Shown piece by piece: positions 8,107-18,652 of a stretch of DNA of 64,000 nucleotides. Source of the stretch: Acidobacteriota bacterium (GTDB lineage: Bacteria; Acidobacteriota; Terriglobia; Terriglobales; Acidobacteriaceae). Below the pieces are notes generated by a model, which ran no database searches, had not been told where the DNA came from, and saw only the letters and a list, made by a program, of their open reading frames with translations. The translations under genes were made by a program, and so were the position numbers. The DNA lies in assembly GCA_013289685.1 (NCBI GenBank), contig JABCZL010000013.1, positions 155,144 to 219,143 on the forward strand, read 5' to 3'. Position 1 is the first letter of the stretch; each line of letters begins with the position of its first letter.

Positions 8107-10794
8107 ATGGCCCTTGCTGCGGGCACAAAACTCGGACCCTATGAGATCGTTGCGTCCCTGGGCGCGGGCGGCATGGGTGAAGTGTACCGCGCGCGTGATC
8201 CGCGCCTGGGCCGCGAAGTTGCGATCAAGGTCCTCCCCTCATACTTCTGCCGCGATGTGGACCGGCTGCGCCGGTTCGAGCAAGAGGCGCGGGCTGCGGG
8301 CTCGCTCAATCATCCCAATGTTCTGGCAGTTTACGACGTCGGCACCCACGAGGGCGCTCCCTACCTGGTAACGGAACTCCTCGAGGGCTCCACTCTTCGC
8401 GACCGTATGGCCGGCGGGGCCATGCCTCTGCGAAAAGCGACCGAGTATGCGGCGCAGGTTGCTCATGGTCTGGCGGCGGCGCATGACAAGGGAATCGTTC
8501 ATCGCGATCTGAAACCGGAGAACATTTTCGTGTGCCGCGACGGGCGCACCAAGATTCTCGACTTCGGCCTGGCAAAGTTGACGGCTCCCGAGGCCGGGGA
8601 TGCCACTGCAACCAACCTGGACTTGCGCGACCAAACCAGCGAGGGCGTGGTGCTGGGGAGCGTCGGCTACATGTCGCCAGAACAGGTGCGCGGAGAGAAG
8701 GCCGACGAGCGCTCCGATGTTTTCAGCTTTGGTGCTGTTCTTTACGAGATGCTTTCTGGACAACGAGCCTTTGCCGGTGGAAGCAGCGCCGATCGCGCCA
8801 GCGCCATTCTGAAGGAGGATCCCCCGGATCTGCGGGCTACCGGCCGGAATATTCCGCCGGCGATCGAGCGAATCGTGCGCCATTGCCTGGAGAAGAGTCC
8901 GGACGAACGATTTCAATCGGCCCGTGACCTCGGGTTTCACCTCGAAACGGTTTTGACGGATTCGGAGCCGAATGCAGCGGCGTTCTTGCCACTGCAGAAC
9001 AAGAGAGTATTCCCTCTCGGGTGGGTGATCGCAGGTTTGGCGATCCTGGCGGCGGCGGGAGCGGGATGGTGGTACCGGGGAAGGGTTCCATCGGACCACC
9101 GGGAAGTGAGCTTTCTCCGCCTAACGGATTTCGCAGGAATTCAGGACAGCCCAGCCTTCTCACCCGACGGCAAGTCGGTAACATTCGTGAGCGATTCGAC
9201 CGGGTCGCGGCAGATTTGGATACGCCTGCTGGCAGGCGGACCACCTCTTCAAATCACACACGATGCGGGTGAGCACCTTGAGCCCCGGTGGTCGCAGGAT
9301 TCCGCTGCGATTATCTATTACACTCCCCCGCCGGAAGGGGATGCGCAAGGCACGCTCTGGGAGGTGCCTGCGCTGGGCGGTCCGCCCCGCCGCTTAGTCT
9401 CCAGCATGAGCAGCGCCGATGTGAGTCACGACGGCAAGCGGCTGACATATTTCCGGCTCAACGGCAAGCAGATGGAACTGGTGGCTGCCGACCGGGATGG
9501 ATCGAACCCGCGAGTGGTTATGCAGGCCGTGGTGAGCTTCAGTTATCGGCGGCCGCGCTGGTCGCCGGATGACAACAGCATCGCGTACCTGCACTCCCGC
9601 GAGAACTGGGCCGACGATGTTTATGTCGTCTCGTCGACGAGCGGCTCACCGCGGCAGGTTACCAGCGACAACACGCTGATGGGTGGGTTCGCGTGGCTTG
9701 CCGACGGCTCCCGCCTGGTTTACAGTACGGCTCGCGGGAGCACGGAGCTCTATCTTCCTACAATGCATTTGTGGACGGTCTCCCCGGCGGGCACAGATTT
9801 GCAGCAACTGACTTTTGGCGAAGCCGGGGATGAGAGTCCCGATATCGACCACGCCGGGCGAATTGTAGTGAGCCGCCGGCACATGAAGTTCGACATCTGG
9901 AAATTTCCGGTGGATGGAAATCCGCTGGACAATGTGCGGAGCGCGGCGCGAATCACGCATCAAACCGGGCAAGTTCAAACTCCCAGCCTCAGTCCCGATG
10001 ATCGCGAAATGGTGTATCTGTCGGACAACGGCGGGCATGGCAACCTGTGGGTGATGGAGCTGGCGAGCGGCGAGACGCACCAGATTACATATGAAAAAGA
10101 TCCCGGAACGGTCATGGGGGTGCCGGTCTGGTCGCCAGATGGAAAATCCATTACGTTTGCCACCAACCGGCCCTCTCGGATGGGTCGCGCCATCGGCTAC
10201 TGGCTCATCCATCCCGACGGAAGTGATATGCACCTCGCCGTCCCGGAGGGTGCATGGGCCACGTGGGCGCCAGACAGCAAATGGCTCTACTATGCCGACT
10301 CCTCCCCGGTTCGTGCCACTGGGAGCTTTCGGCTCCTGAAGTCTCCAGTTGATGGTGGTGCTGCGGTGACGGTACGCACCGACAACGCACGCGGGCCAGC
10401 CCTGGCGCCGGATGGATCGACTCTGTATTACGTAGTCCCCTTGGAAAACTTGAATGGGCTGTTGGACTATGAGTTGCGCGCGGCCCGGCCCGAAGACGGT
10501 GCTTCAAAGCTGCTGGCGCGGATCTCCGGTGAACGCATTCCGATCTGGCAGGGCTTGCAGCCCGTGATTTCAAGGGACGGTCAGTGGCTGGCGCTGGCTC
10601 TGGACGACGGACAGGGAACAAACATCTGGACAGCGTCGACCACGGACGGAAAGCTGAAGCGGATAACGGATTTTGGGCAGAGGCGGACTTTCATCGCGCG
10701 GCGAATTTCGTGGTCGTCAGACGGGAAATCCGTATTTGCCGCCGTGGGCGAAGGTGATTCCGACATCGTCCAGATGGACGGACTCTTGAAGTAA
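8107..10794 (+). CDS. Membrane Ser/Thr protein kinase with TolB/WD40-like propeller
   Basis: Receptor-type Hanks kinase of 895 aa. The cytoplasmic kinase domain (residues 11-275) has the glycine loop LGAGGMGEVY, Lys41, HRDLKPEN (Asp134 catalytic) and DFGLAK (152-157), then SVGYMSPEQ. A single transmembrane helix lies at about 301-323. The rest is a beta-propeller built of repeats of the type SPDGKSVTFVSD (PD40/TolB-like), expected outside the membrane as a sensor or protein-binding module. This kinase-propeller design is very common in Acidobacteriota. It begins 43 bases after recQ and may be read through from it. Ligand and substrates are unknown. Confidence 0.93.
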   Translation: MALAAGTKLGPYEIVASLGAGGMGEVYRARDPRLGREVAIKVLPSYFCRDVDRLRRFEQEARAAGSLNHPNVLAVYDVGTHEGAPYLVTELLEGSTLRDRMAGGAMPLRKATEYAAQVAHGLAAAHDKGIVHRDLKPENIFVCRDGRTKILDFGLAKLTAPEAGDATATNLDLRDQTSEGVVLGSVGYMSPEQVRGEKADERSDVFSFGAVLYEMLSGQRAFAGGSSADRASAILKEDPPDLRATGRNIPPAIERIVRHCLEKSPDERFQSARDLGFHLETVLTDSEPNAAAFLPLQNKRVFPLGWVIAGLAILAAAGAGWWYRGRVPSDHREVSFLRLTDFAGIQDSPAFSPDGKSVTFVSDSTGSRQIWIRLLAGGPPLQITHDAGEHLEPRWSQDSAAIIYYTPPPEGDAQGTLWEVPALGGPPRRLVSSMSSADVSHDGKRLTYFRLNGKQMELVAADRDGSNPRVVMQAVVSFSYRRPRWSPDDNSIAYLHSRENWADDVYVVSSTSGSPRQVTSDNTLMGGFAWLADGSRLVYSTARGSTELYLPTMHLWTVSPAGTDLQQLTFGEAGDESPDIDHAGRIVVSRRHMKFDIWKFPVDGNPLDNVRSAARITHQTGQVQTPSLSPDDREMVYLSDNGGHGNLWVMELASGETHQITYEKDPGTVMGVPVWSPDGKSITFATNRPSRMGRAIGYWLIHPDGSDMHLAVPEGAWATWAPDSKWLYYADSSPVRATGSFRLLKSPVDGGAAVTVRTDNARGPALAPDGSTLYYVVPLENLNGLLDYELRAARPEDGASKLLARISGERIPIWQGLQPVISRDGQWLALALDDGQGTNIWTASTTDGKLKRITDFGQRRTFIARRISWSSDGKSVFAAVGEGDSDIVQMDGLLK

Positions 10795-11031
10795 GCTGCC
10801 GCAACTTTCCGGGAACGATTCCCGAGTTAGGAAGTTCTTTCCGCTAGTGTTCAAAACAGAACACCTCCGCAGCTCCGCAGAAGTTTAATGTGTTAAACGC
10901 TGGCGGCTTGCGCTGGGGAGTGTACAATCCTTTGGCTGCTCCATTCCCACCAACATCGTTGCGTAAAGATAAGTAAATTTGCCAGTTCTTGGCATCGCTC
11001 GTGATTGCTCCGTGCGGTGAAGCACGTTGGT

Positions 11032-11049
11032 ACGTACTTTGCAGTACGT
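11032..11049. promoter_or_regulatory. Hairpin in the leader of the radical SAM gene
   Basis: Perfect 7-bp inverted repeat ACGTACT/AGTACGT with a TTGC loop, ending 12 bases before the strong ribosome site GGAGGGAG (11061-11068). It could be an operator or a leader RNA hairpin; no known riboswitch is recognised. Confidence 0.4.
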
Positions 11050-11074
11050 TCGCTCCCCGAGGAGGGAGCTAGTC

Positions 11075-12646
<1,572 letters not shown>

Positions 12647-12672
12647 AAAGTCCCCGCTAAAGGCGCAGCAAG

Positions 12673-14091
12673 CTACCTCTCTACGAGTTGTGTTGCGGCG
12701 TCCCTGCCGGAACGGATGCAGTCCGGCACGCCGATGCCGCGGTAGGCGTTCCCGGCGAGGGCGAGGCCAGGGAGTTGCTGGCGCAGAACTTCGATGCGGT
12801 CGAGGCGATCGAGATGCCCGACGCCGTATTGCGCCATGGCGGACTTCCATTTGTAAACCCGCGCGAACAGCGGCTCGGAACGAAGGCCGAGAATCTGCTG
12901 CAGTTCGTTGCGCACGATGCCGATGATCTGGTCGTCGCCGAGCTGCCAGACATCTTCCGCATTCCTCCCCGCAAAAAAGCAGCGTAGCAGGGCGCGGTCG
13001 TCCGGAGCACGGTGCGGAAATTTGTTGTGTACAAAAGTCGCGGCCAGCAGCTTCTTTCCTTCACTGCGGGGCACAAGAAATCCGAAGCCCGGCGGAAGGG
13101 ACTGTCGCACCTGGCGATCGTAGCCGAGGCCCACCGTGATGGAGGAACTGTACTGGATCGCGGCCAGTTCAGCGGCCAGCTCGGGACTGACGATGCGAAG
13201 CACCTGCGCGGCGGCGGGCGCCGGTAGCGCGACTACGACAGAATCGAACTGGTCCGATTGCAGTCCAGCCGAAACAACCCAACTTTCGGCTTCGGGTTGA
13301 ATCGCCTGCACCGGGGTGTTGGTGAGCAGCGCCGTCGGCGTGAGCCGAGAGACCACGGTCTCGGCCAAATGCTGCATGCCGTTCTTGAGCGAAGTAAAGA
13401 GCGGAGGCGCAGGCTTGCTTGGCCCGGCCGACACTTTATTGCGAGCATTTTTTCGGGCGGCGAGCAGGGCCCGGCCGAGACTGCCGTGGGTGCGCTCCAT
13501 TTCCGCAAACCGTGGTAGCACGGAGCGGACGCTGAGGCTGGCGGCTTCTCCGCCGTAAATCCCTGAGAGCAGCGGGTCGGCGAGGCGGTCAACCATCTCA
13601 GAACCGTAGTGGCGCTCGACGAAGGCCGCGACCGACTCGTCGTGATCGTTCTTGTCGTCCGCGACGGCCCTCGGCGGGAGAAGCAACTCCTGCGTCATGC
13701 GCAGCTTGGTCTTCCACGAAAAAAGTGGTGACAGGCCCGTGGGCAGAATTTTTGTGGGGACCATGAACATCAGTCCGTCGGGCATCTCGACGAGGCGGCC
13801 CTTCGTCAGGATGTAAGTCTTGCGATCGGCATCGTTGGAGCCGATGAGTTGGTCGCCCAGGCCAAGGGCGCGGCAGAGGTCGGTTGCCCAGGTTTTTTCC
13901 GTGATGAAGGAGTCGGGACCGGCCTCGACGAGACATCCGTCGATGTGTTCGGTGCGAAGTACGCCGCCGAGACGAGGGGACGATTCGTAGAGAACGTAAT
14001 CCAGATCGGCTCCGGCGCGTCGTTGCTCTTCGAGTTCGAAGGCTGCCGCGAGGCCCGAGATGCCTCCGCCGATGATGCCGATGCGAGTCAT
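12673..14091 (-). CDS. hemG: Oxygen-dependent protoporphyrinogen oxidase (HemY type)
   Basis: FAD enzyme oxidising protoporphyrinogen IX to protoporphyrin IX, the next-to-last step of heme synthesis (472 aa). The N-terminus has the dinucleotide fold IGIIGGGISGLAAAFELE and the family segment SSPRLGGVLRTEHIDG; GPDSFITEK, DPLLSGIYGGEAASLSVRSVLPRF and the C-terminal LAGNAYRGIGVPDCIRSG are characteristic of HemY-type oxidases. ATG 14091 gives the standard start; the frame remains open into hemE but that part is a shadow of hemE. It overlaps the hemE stop codon by 4 bases (ATGA), so translation is coupled. It converges with the radical SAM gene, leaving 26 bases. Confidence 0.95.
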   Translation of the reverse strand: MTRIGIIGGGISGLAAAFELEEQRRAGADLDYVLYESSPRLGGVLRTEHIDGCLVEAGPDSFITEKTWATDLCRALGLGDQLIGSNDADRKTYILTKGRLVEMPDGLMFMVPTKILPTGLSPLFSWKTKLRMTQELLLPPRAVADDKNDHDESVAAFVERHYGSEMVDRLADPLLSGIYGGEAASLSVRSVLPRFAEMERTHGSLGRALLAARKNARNKVSAGPSKPAPPLFTSLKNGMQHLAETVVSRLTPTALLTNTPVQAIQPEAESWVVSAGLQSDQFDSVVVALPAPAAAQVLRIVSPELAAELAAIQYSSSITVGLGYDRQVRQSLPPGFGFLVPRSEGKKLLAATFVHNKFPHRAPDDRALLRCFFAGRNAEDVWQLGDDQIIGIVRNELQQILGLRSEPLFARVYKWKSAMAQYGVGHLDRLDRIEVLRQQLPGLALAGNAYRGIGVPDCIRSGRDAATQLVER

Positions 14092-15185
14092 GGAGTGCGG
14101 CTTCCGGCATTCGGCTCTCGGCTTCCGGATGCCGGAACTCGGGAGCCGGACCCCGTGCCCGCATACTCTTGTACAAAGCGCGCCAGGTTCTTCACATTGT
14201 CGACTGGAGTTTCCGGAAGGATGCCGTGGCCGAGATTGAAGATGTGGCCGGGGCGTCCCGCGGCGCGTTGAAGAATATCTTCCGCGCGCGACTTTAACTC
14301 CTTCCAGTCGGCGAAGAGCAGAACCGGGTCGAGATTTCCCTGCACGGCACACTTGTGATCGAGGCGCGCCCAGCCTTCGTCGAGCGGAATGCGCCAGTCG
14401 AGTCCGACGACATCGGCTCCAGTTTCTCTCATCGCCGGAAGAAGCGTCGCGCTGTCGGTGCCAAAGTAAATAATAGGTACTCCAGTTTTCTGCAGTTGCT
14501 TCACCATGCCGGTAACGTGCGGCAGGACGTACCGGCGATAGTCCTCCACGCTGAGGCATCCCACCCAACTGTCGAAAATCTGGATGACGTCCGCTCCGGC
14601 GCGCACTTGATCGGCGGAGTACGCGGCGGTCACGGCAACGAGCTTGCGCATGAGCGCGTCCCAGGCGCCGGGTGAGTTGTACATCATTTTCTTGGCATGG
14701 ATGTAATGGCGCGAGCCTCCGCCTTCGATCATGTAGCTGGCGAGGGTGAAGGGGGCGCCGCAGAAACCGATCACGGGCAGGCGGTCTCCGAAGTGCTTTG
14801 CGACCAGGGCCACAGCTTCGGAGACATATCCGAGTTCGGCGGCGCGGTCGGTGCGCAGGTTCGCGATGTCTTCCTTGCTGCGCACGGGCTTCTCGATGAC
14901 CGGACCTTCGCCGGCGGAAAAATGAAAAGGCAGGCCCATAACTTCGAGCGGCAGCAGAAGGTCAGCAAAAATGATGGCCGCGTCGATGCCGAGGATTTCG
15001 GCGGCAGTGATCGTGACCTCAGCAGCGAGCGCGGGCTTCTTGCAAATTTCAAGAAGCGAATGCTGCTTGCGAACCGCGCGATACTCCGGCATATATCGTC
15101 CGGCCTGGCGCATGAACCAGACGGGGGTGCGCTCGACAGGTTGGGACTTGCAAGCACGAACAAAGCTGGAATTTGGGGCAGACAT
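14088..15185 (-). CDS. hemE: Uroporphyrinogen decarboxylase
   Basis: Converts uroporphyrinogen III to coproporphyrinogen III in heme synthesis (365 aa). The signature PVWFMRQAGRYMPEYR is present near the N-terminus, with the catalytic aspartate segment IIFADLLLPLEVMG and the conserved GFCGAPFTLASYMIEGGGS. Start 15185 (MSAPNSSF) is chosen; another ATG lies 18 bases upstream. The normal C-terminus is followed by about 20 extra residues rich in Gly, Ser, Arg and Pro, encoded by a degenerate GGAAGCCGAGAGCC-type repeat that runs up to the hemG start. First gene of a two-gene hemE-hemG operon. HemE lies on the route to coproporphyrinogen, and with the HemY-type enzyme supports aerobic heme synthesis. 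Confidence 0.96.
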   Translation of the reverse strand: MSAPNSSFVRACKSQPVERTPVWFMRQAGRYMPEYRAVRKQHSLLEICKKPALAAEVTITAAEILGIDAAIIFADLLLPLEVMGLPFHFSAGEGPVIEKPVRSKEDIANLRTDRAAELGYVSEAVALVAKHFGDRLPVIGFCGAPFTLASYMIEGGGSRHYIHAKKMMYNSPGAWDALMRKLVAVTAAYSADQVRAGADVIQIFDSWVGCLSVEDYRRYVLPHVTGMVKQLQKTGVPIIYFGTDSATLLPAMRETGADVVGLDWRIPLDEGWARLDHKCAVQGNLDPVLLFADWKELKSRAEDILQRAAGRPGHIFNLGHGILPETPVDNVKNLARFVQEYAGTGSGSRVPASGSREPNAGSRTP

Positions 15186-15227
15186 GAATCTTGAATGTAG
15201 CATTTTTCGGGGGCGGGCCGTGCAGCC

Positions 15228-15292
15228 AGATCAAGAACTGCAGATCAAGACTCAAGATCAAGAACTTAACCACAGAGGGCACAGAGTGCACA
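15228..15292. repeat. Tandem AGATCAAGA repeats plus ACCACAGAGG-type element
   Basis: Three tandem units of AGATCAAGAACT type (15228-15265) run directly into CTTAACCACAGAGGGCACAG (15265-15284), a short element known from many environmental genomes. A diverged copy of the latter lies in reverse orientation at about 34858-34884. The block occupies the promoter space between hemE and the copper enzyme gene. Confidence 0.7.
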
Positions 15293-15323
15293 GGGGAAAA
15301 ACCTGAGCTTGTAGAATTACAGC

Positions 15324-16718
15324 ATGGCCCACCGGGTTCTCGGCATATTCGCGGTTGCGGCTCTGGCCGTTAGTTTAGCCGCATCGCAGAAGACGGGAAC
15401 ATCCGCCGCGCCGCCCACCTTTTATAAACATGTCCTGCCCATCCTGCAGGATCACTGCCAGAGTTGCCATCGCACGGGCGAAGTCGCGCCCATGCCGCTG
15501 GTCACCTACGAGCAAACGCGGCCGTGGGCGGGGGCCATGGCGCATGCGGCCGAGATGAAGATGATGCCGCCATGGTTTGCCGATCCGCGGTATGGTCACT
15601 TTGCCAACGATGTTTCCTTGACCCCACAGCAGATTGCGACGCTTGTGACGTGGTCGAAAGCGGGGGCGCCCGCAGGCGATCCGCACGATTCGCCGCCGCC
15701 GAAGAAATGGGCGGAGGGATGGAACATAGCTCAGCCCGACTTGGTTGTGAAGATGCCCAAGGCCATACGGATTCCGGCGCAGGGCGAAGTCGAATACACT
15801 TACGAAATTGTACCTACACATTTTGCCGAGGATCGGTGGGTGCAGATGTCGGAGTTCCGGCCGGGGAGCCCGGCGCACGTTCATCACGCGGTCGTATATA
15901 TTCGTCCGCCGGATTCGCAGTGGCTGCGGCATGCGCCCGTGGGCGAACCGTTCACCGCGTCGACGTTGAACGATCCCCTGGAACGGCGCGAGGCGCACGA
16001 AACGACGAGCGACCTGCTCCTGGTCTATGCCCCGGGGAGTTCGCCGGACCAGTGGCCCGACGACATGGCGAAGTTTGTGCCGGCAGGATCGGACCTCGTA
16101 TTCCAGATGCACTACACGACCAATGGCGCAGCGGATCAAGACCAGACCAGCATCGGTCTGGTATTTGCGAAGACGCCGCCGAAGCAGAGGGTGATCACGC
16201 TGCAGTTGAACAATCATGCGCTGATCATTCCGCCGGGCGCGGATGACTTTCGCGTGGAAGTGCAGGGCACGCTGCCTAATGACGCGACGCTGCTGAGCCT
16301 GTTTCCGCACATGCATCTGCGCGGCAAGCGGTTCGAATACGACATCGTGCACGACGATGGCAGCGTGGAAGTGCTGTTGCGGGTGAACTATCACTTTCAC
16401 TGGCAGTTGAGTTACCGGCTGGCCGAGCCGCGCGTGCTAAAGGCGGGAACGCGGCTGCGGGCGATTGCCTGGTATGACAATTCGAAGAACAATCCGCACA
16501 ATCCAGATCCCGAAAAGACGGTGACATGGGGCGATCAGACTTCCGACGAAATGATGGTGGGATTCTTCGATGTGGCCGTGGCCGCGGGAATGGACAAATG
16601 GAAATTCTTTGTGCGGCCCGGGGAAGAGAAAGCCGATGTTCAGAAGAATAGCAGCACCCACGTGGCTTGCGGGCTCCGGCCATCCTCTGTAACACTTGAG
16701 TGGGTTCACGCCAATTGA
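15324..16718 (+). CDS. Exported heme c / copper type II monooxygenase-like protein
   Basis: 464 aa with a signal peptide (about residues 1-22). Residues 30-110 form a cytochrome c-like domain with one heme site C45-Q-S-C48-H49 and methionines downstream. The rest resembles the two jelly-roll halves of copper type II, ascorbate-dependent monooxygenases (PHM/DBH type), with histidine clusters PAHVHHAVV and FPHMHLRGK as probable copper ligands. The heme could pass electrons to the copper site, replacing ascorbate; this is inference. The protein is expected in the periplasm. The next gene overlaps its end by 19 bases, which suggests co-transcription. Substrate unknown. Confidence 0.8.
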   Translation: MAHRVLGIFAVAALAVSLAASQKTGTSAAPPTFYKHVLPILQDHCQSCHRTGEVAPMPLVTYEQTRPWAGAMAHAAEMKMMPPWFADPRYGHFANDVSLTPQQIATLVTWSKAGAPAGDPHDSPPPKKWAEGWNIAQPDLVVKMPKAIRIPAQGEVEYTYEIVPTHFAEDRWVQMSEFRPGSPAHVHHAVVYIRPPDSQWLRHAPVGEPFTASTLNDPLERREAHETTSDLLLVYAPGSSPDQWPDDMAKFVPAGSDLVFQMHYTTNGAADQDQTSIGLVFAKTPPKQRVITLQLNNHALIIPPGADDFRVEVQGTLPNDATLLSLFPHMHLRGKRFEYDIVHDDGSVEVLLRVNYHFHWQLSYRLAEPRVLKAGTRLRAIAWYDNSKNNPHNPDPEKTVTWGDQTSDEMMVGFFDVAVAAGMDKWKFFVRPGEEKADVQKNSSTHVACGLRPSSVTLEWVHAN

Positions 16719-18553
16719 GCGCTCTCTCCACGCCGACAATTTCTGAACCAGCGAATCCCGAGCCAGAGCGGCTCCGGGCGGCGTCCTATTGGGCGCTCGC
16801 GATTGTGTTTGCGGCGGTGTATTGCGGATCACTTTTCTCGCCCGCGCTACTCGACGACGCGGACAGCACACATGCCGAGGCCGCGCGCGAGATGTTCGTC
16901 AGCGGAGACTACGTCACGCTGCATGTGAACGGCGTGCGGTACCTGGAAAAAGCCCCGCTGCCTTATTGGCTGGTGGCGATCAGCTATCACATTTTTGGAG
17001 TGAACGAGTTTGCCTCGCGCCTGCCCATGGCGCTGTCGGTGCTGCTGCTGGGAGGTCTGGCGGTGGTTTGGGGGCGTCGAGCGTTCGGAGAACGGGCGGG
17101 AATTTATGCCGGCGTGTTCGTGTATACGGCGGCGGGCGTGTTTCTCTTTACGCGCATCCTGATCCCTGACGTGCTGCTGAGTCTGCTGATCGCGGCATCG
17201 CTCTATTTCTTTCTAACTGCTCTGGAGCCGCGCGGACGCGCGTGGCGATGGTACGCGGGATATGCGTGTATGGCCCTGGGCATGCTGACCAAGGGGTTGA
17301 TCGCGCTGGCGTTCCCCGGGGGCGCGGCAGTCCTGTACCTGGCGCTGACCGGGGAGTGGCGGCGGTGGCGCGAGTTCCGGTTGGCGTCTGGGCTGGCTCT
17401 GTTCCTGCTGATTGCTGCGCCCTGGCATATTCTGGCCGGGCTCCGGAATACGGGCGGGCAAAGCGGTCACGGCTTCTTCTGGTTCTATTTCATCAACGAA
17501 CATTTTCTGAGATTTCTGGGAAAGCGCTATCCGCGGGACTACAACAAGCTGCCGTGGGCGCTCTACTGGTCGCTGCATCTGGTGTGGCTATTTCCCTGGA
17601 GCTTGTATCTGCCGGCGGCGATCGGCACGGGCATCGACGAACGCGGACGGTGGCGGCGAAATAATTTTGGCGCGCGCACTCGGTTGTTGTGCTGGCTGCT
17701 GGCGGGACTGGTGCTGGTTTTCTTTGCGATCTCCACGAACCAGGAGTACTACACGTTCCCCGCTTACTTTCCGTTGCTGATGCTGCTGGCGGATGGAATC
17801 ACGCGTTATGAATTGACTGACTGTGCAACGGGCGTACGCAAGGGATGGCTCAGGATTTCGGCGGGGGTATTGGCGCTGGTGGGGTTGGCTGCGAGTGTGA
17901 CCCTGCTGACGCTGCTGTGGCAGTCGCGAAATCTGCCGTTCGAGCCCGACATCGGCAATGTGCTGGCGACGCACAATATGGACACGGACACGCTCTCGAC
18001 CTCGCACATGCTCGACTTGAGTTATGCGTCGTTCGCAGCCTTGCGTCTACCGGCGGCGCTGGCCGCTGTGGCCTTGCTGGTGGCTCCTTTACTCTCTTTT
18101 CTTCTGCGAATTCGCCGGCGACATTACGCTGCGACCTGGTCGCTGGCCGCTGGGATGGCCGTGTTTCTGGTGGCGGCGCATATCGCGCTCGGACGATTCG
18201 GCCCATACCTTTCGTCGAAAGATCTGGCGCGCGAAATTGCCGCGCGGGCGCGTCCCGAGGATCGAGTCTTGATCTACGGCGATCAGGCCTTCGGGTCGTC
18301 GTTGCTTTTTTATCTACAGCGGCGAGTGGAGCTGGTGGAAGGGCGCACGACTTCGATGTGGTTTGGGTCGACCTTTCCAGATGCTCCGAAGATTTACTTA
18401 ACCGGCGCGGACTTACAGAAAGACTGGGACGGTCAGCAACGCGTGTTTTTATTTGTGCCGCCGCATCTGAAGGCAAAGGTAGATGGGCTCTTGCCCAGCA
18501 AGTTCACGGTGGCGCAGGTTTCGGGGAAGTACGTCTACAGCAACCGGCCCTAG
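16700..18553 (+). CDS. ArnT-like GT39-family membrane glycosyltransferase
   Basis: 617-aa multi-pass protein of the dolichol-phosphate-mannosyltransferase/ArnT type, which moves sugars from polyprenyl-phosphate carriers onto lipids or proteins outside the inner membrane. The first loop DDADSTHAEAAREMFVSGDY and LEKAPLPYWL carry the acidic pair and the KPPL-like motif of the family. About eleven helices follow, then a soluble C-terminal domain (about 520-617). GTG 16700 is the first in-frame start and overlaps the preceding gene; TTG 16715 is an alternative. The acceptor cannot be deduced; it may glycosylate envelope components. Confidence 0.85.
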   Translation: MGSRQLSALSTPTISEPANPEPERLRAASYWALAIVFAAVYCGSLFSPALLDDADSTHAEAAREMFVSGDYVTLHVNGVRYLEKAPLPYWLVAISYHIFGVNEFASRLPMALSVLLLGGLAVVWGRRAFGERAGIYAGVFVYTAAGVFLFTRILIPDVLLSLLIAASLYFFLTALEPRGRAWRWYAGYACMALGMLTKGLIALAFPGGAAVLYLALTGEWRRWREFRLASGLALFLLIAAPWHILAGLRNTGGQSGHGFFWFYFINEHFLRFLGKRYPRDYNKLPWALYWSLHLVWLFPWSLYLPAAIGTGIDERGRWRRNNFGARTRLLCWLLAGLVLVFFAISTNQEYYTFPAYFPLLMLLADGITRYELTDCATGVRKGWLRISAGVLALVGLAASVTLLTLLWQSRNLPFEPDIGNVLATHNMDTDTLSTSHMLDLSYASFAALRLPAALAAVALLVAPLLSFLLRIRRRHYAATWSLAAGMAVFLVAAHIALGRFGPYLSSKDLAREIAARARPEDRVLIYGDQAFGSSLLFYLQRRVELVEGRTTSMWFGSTFPDAPKIYLTGADLQKDWDGQQRVFLFVPPHLKAKVDGLLPSKFTVAQVSGKYVYSNRP

Positions 18554-18652
18554 GTGCGGATACAAAGGTGCGCATCCAAGCCACTGCGGGCGAGGGCCTC
18601 TGGTAGACTTTGAAAATTCCGAGCGAGACGAGACAAGCGAGGGCGAGAATTG

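Noticed and set aside
15375..16400. 341-codon open frame on the minus strand
   Set aside because: Antisense to the heme/copper protein; composition typical of a shadow frame.
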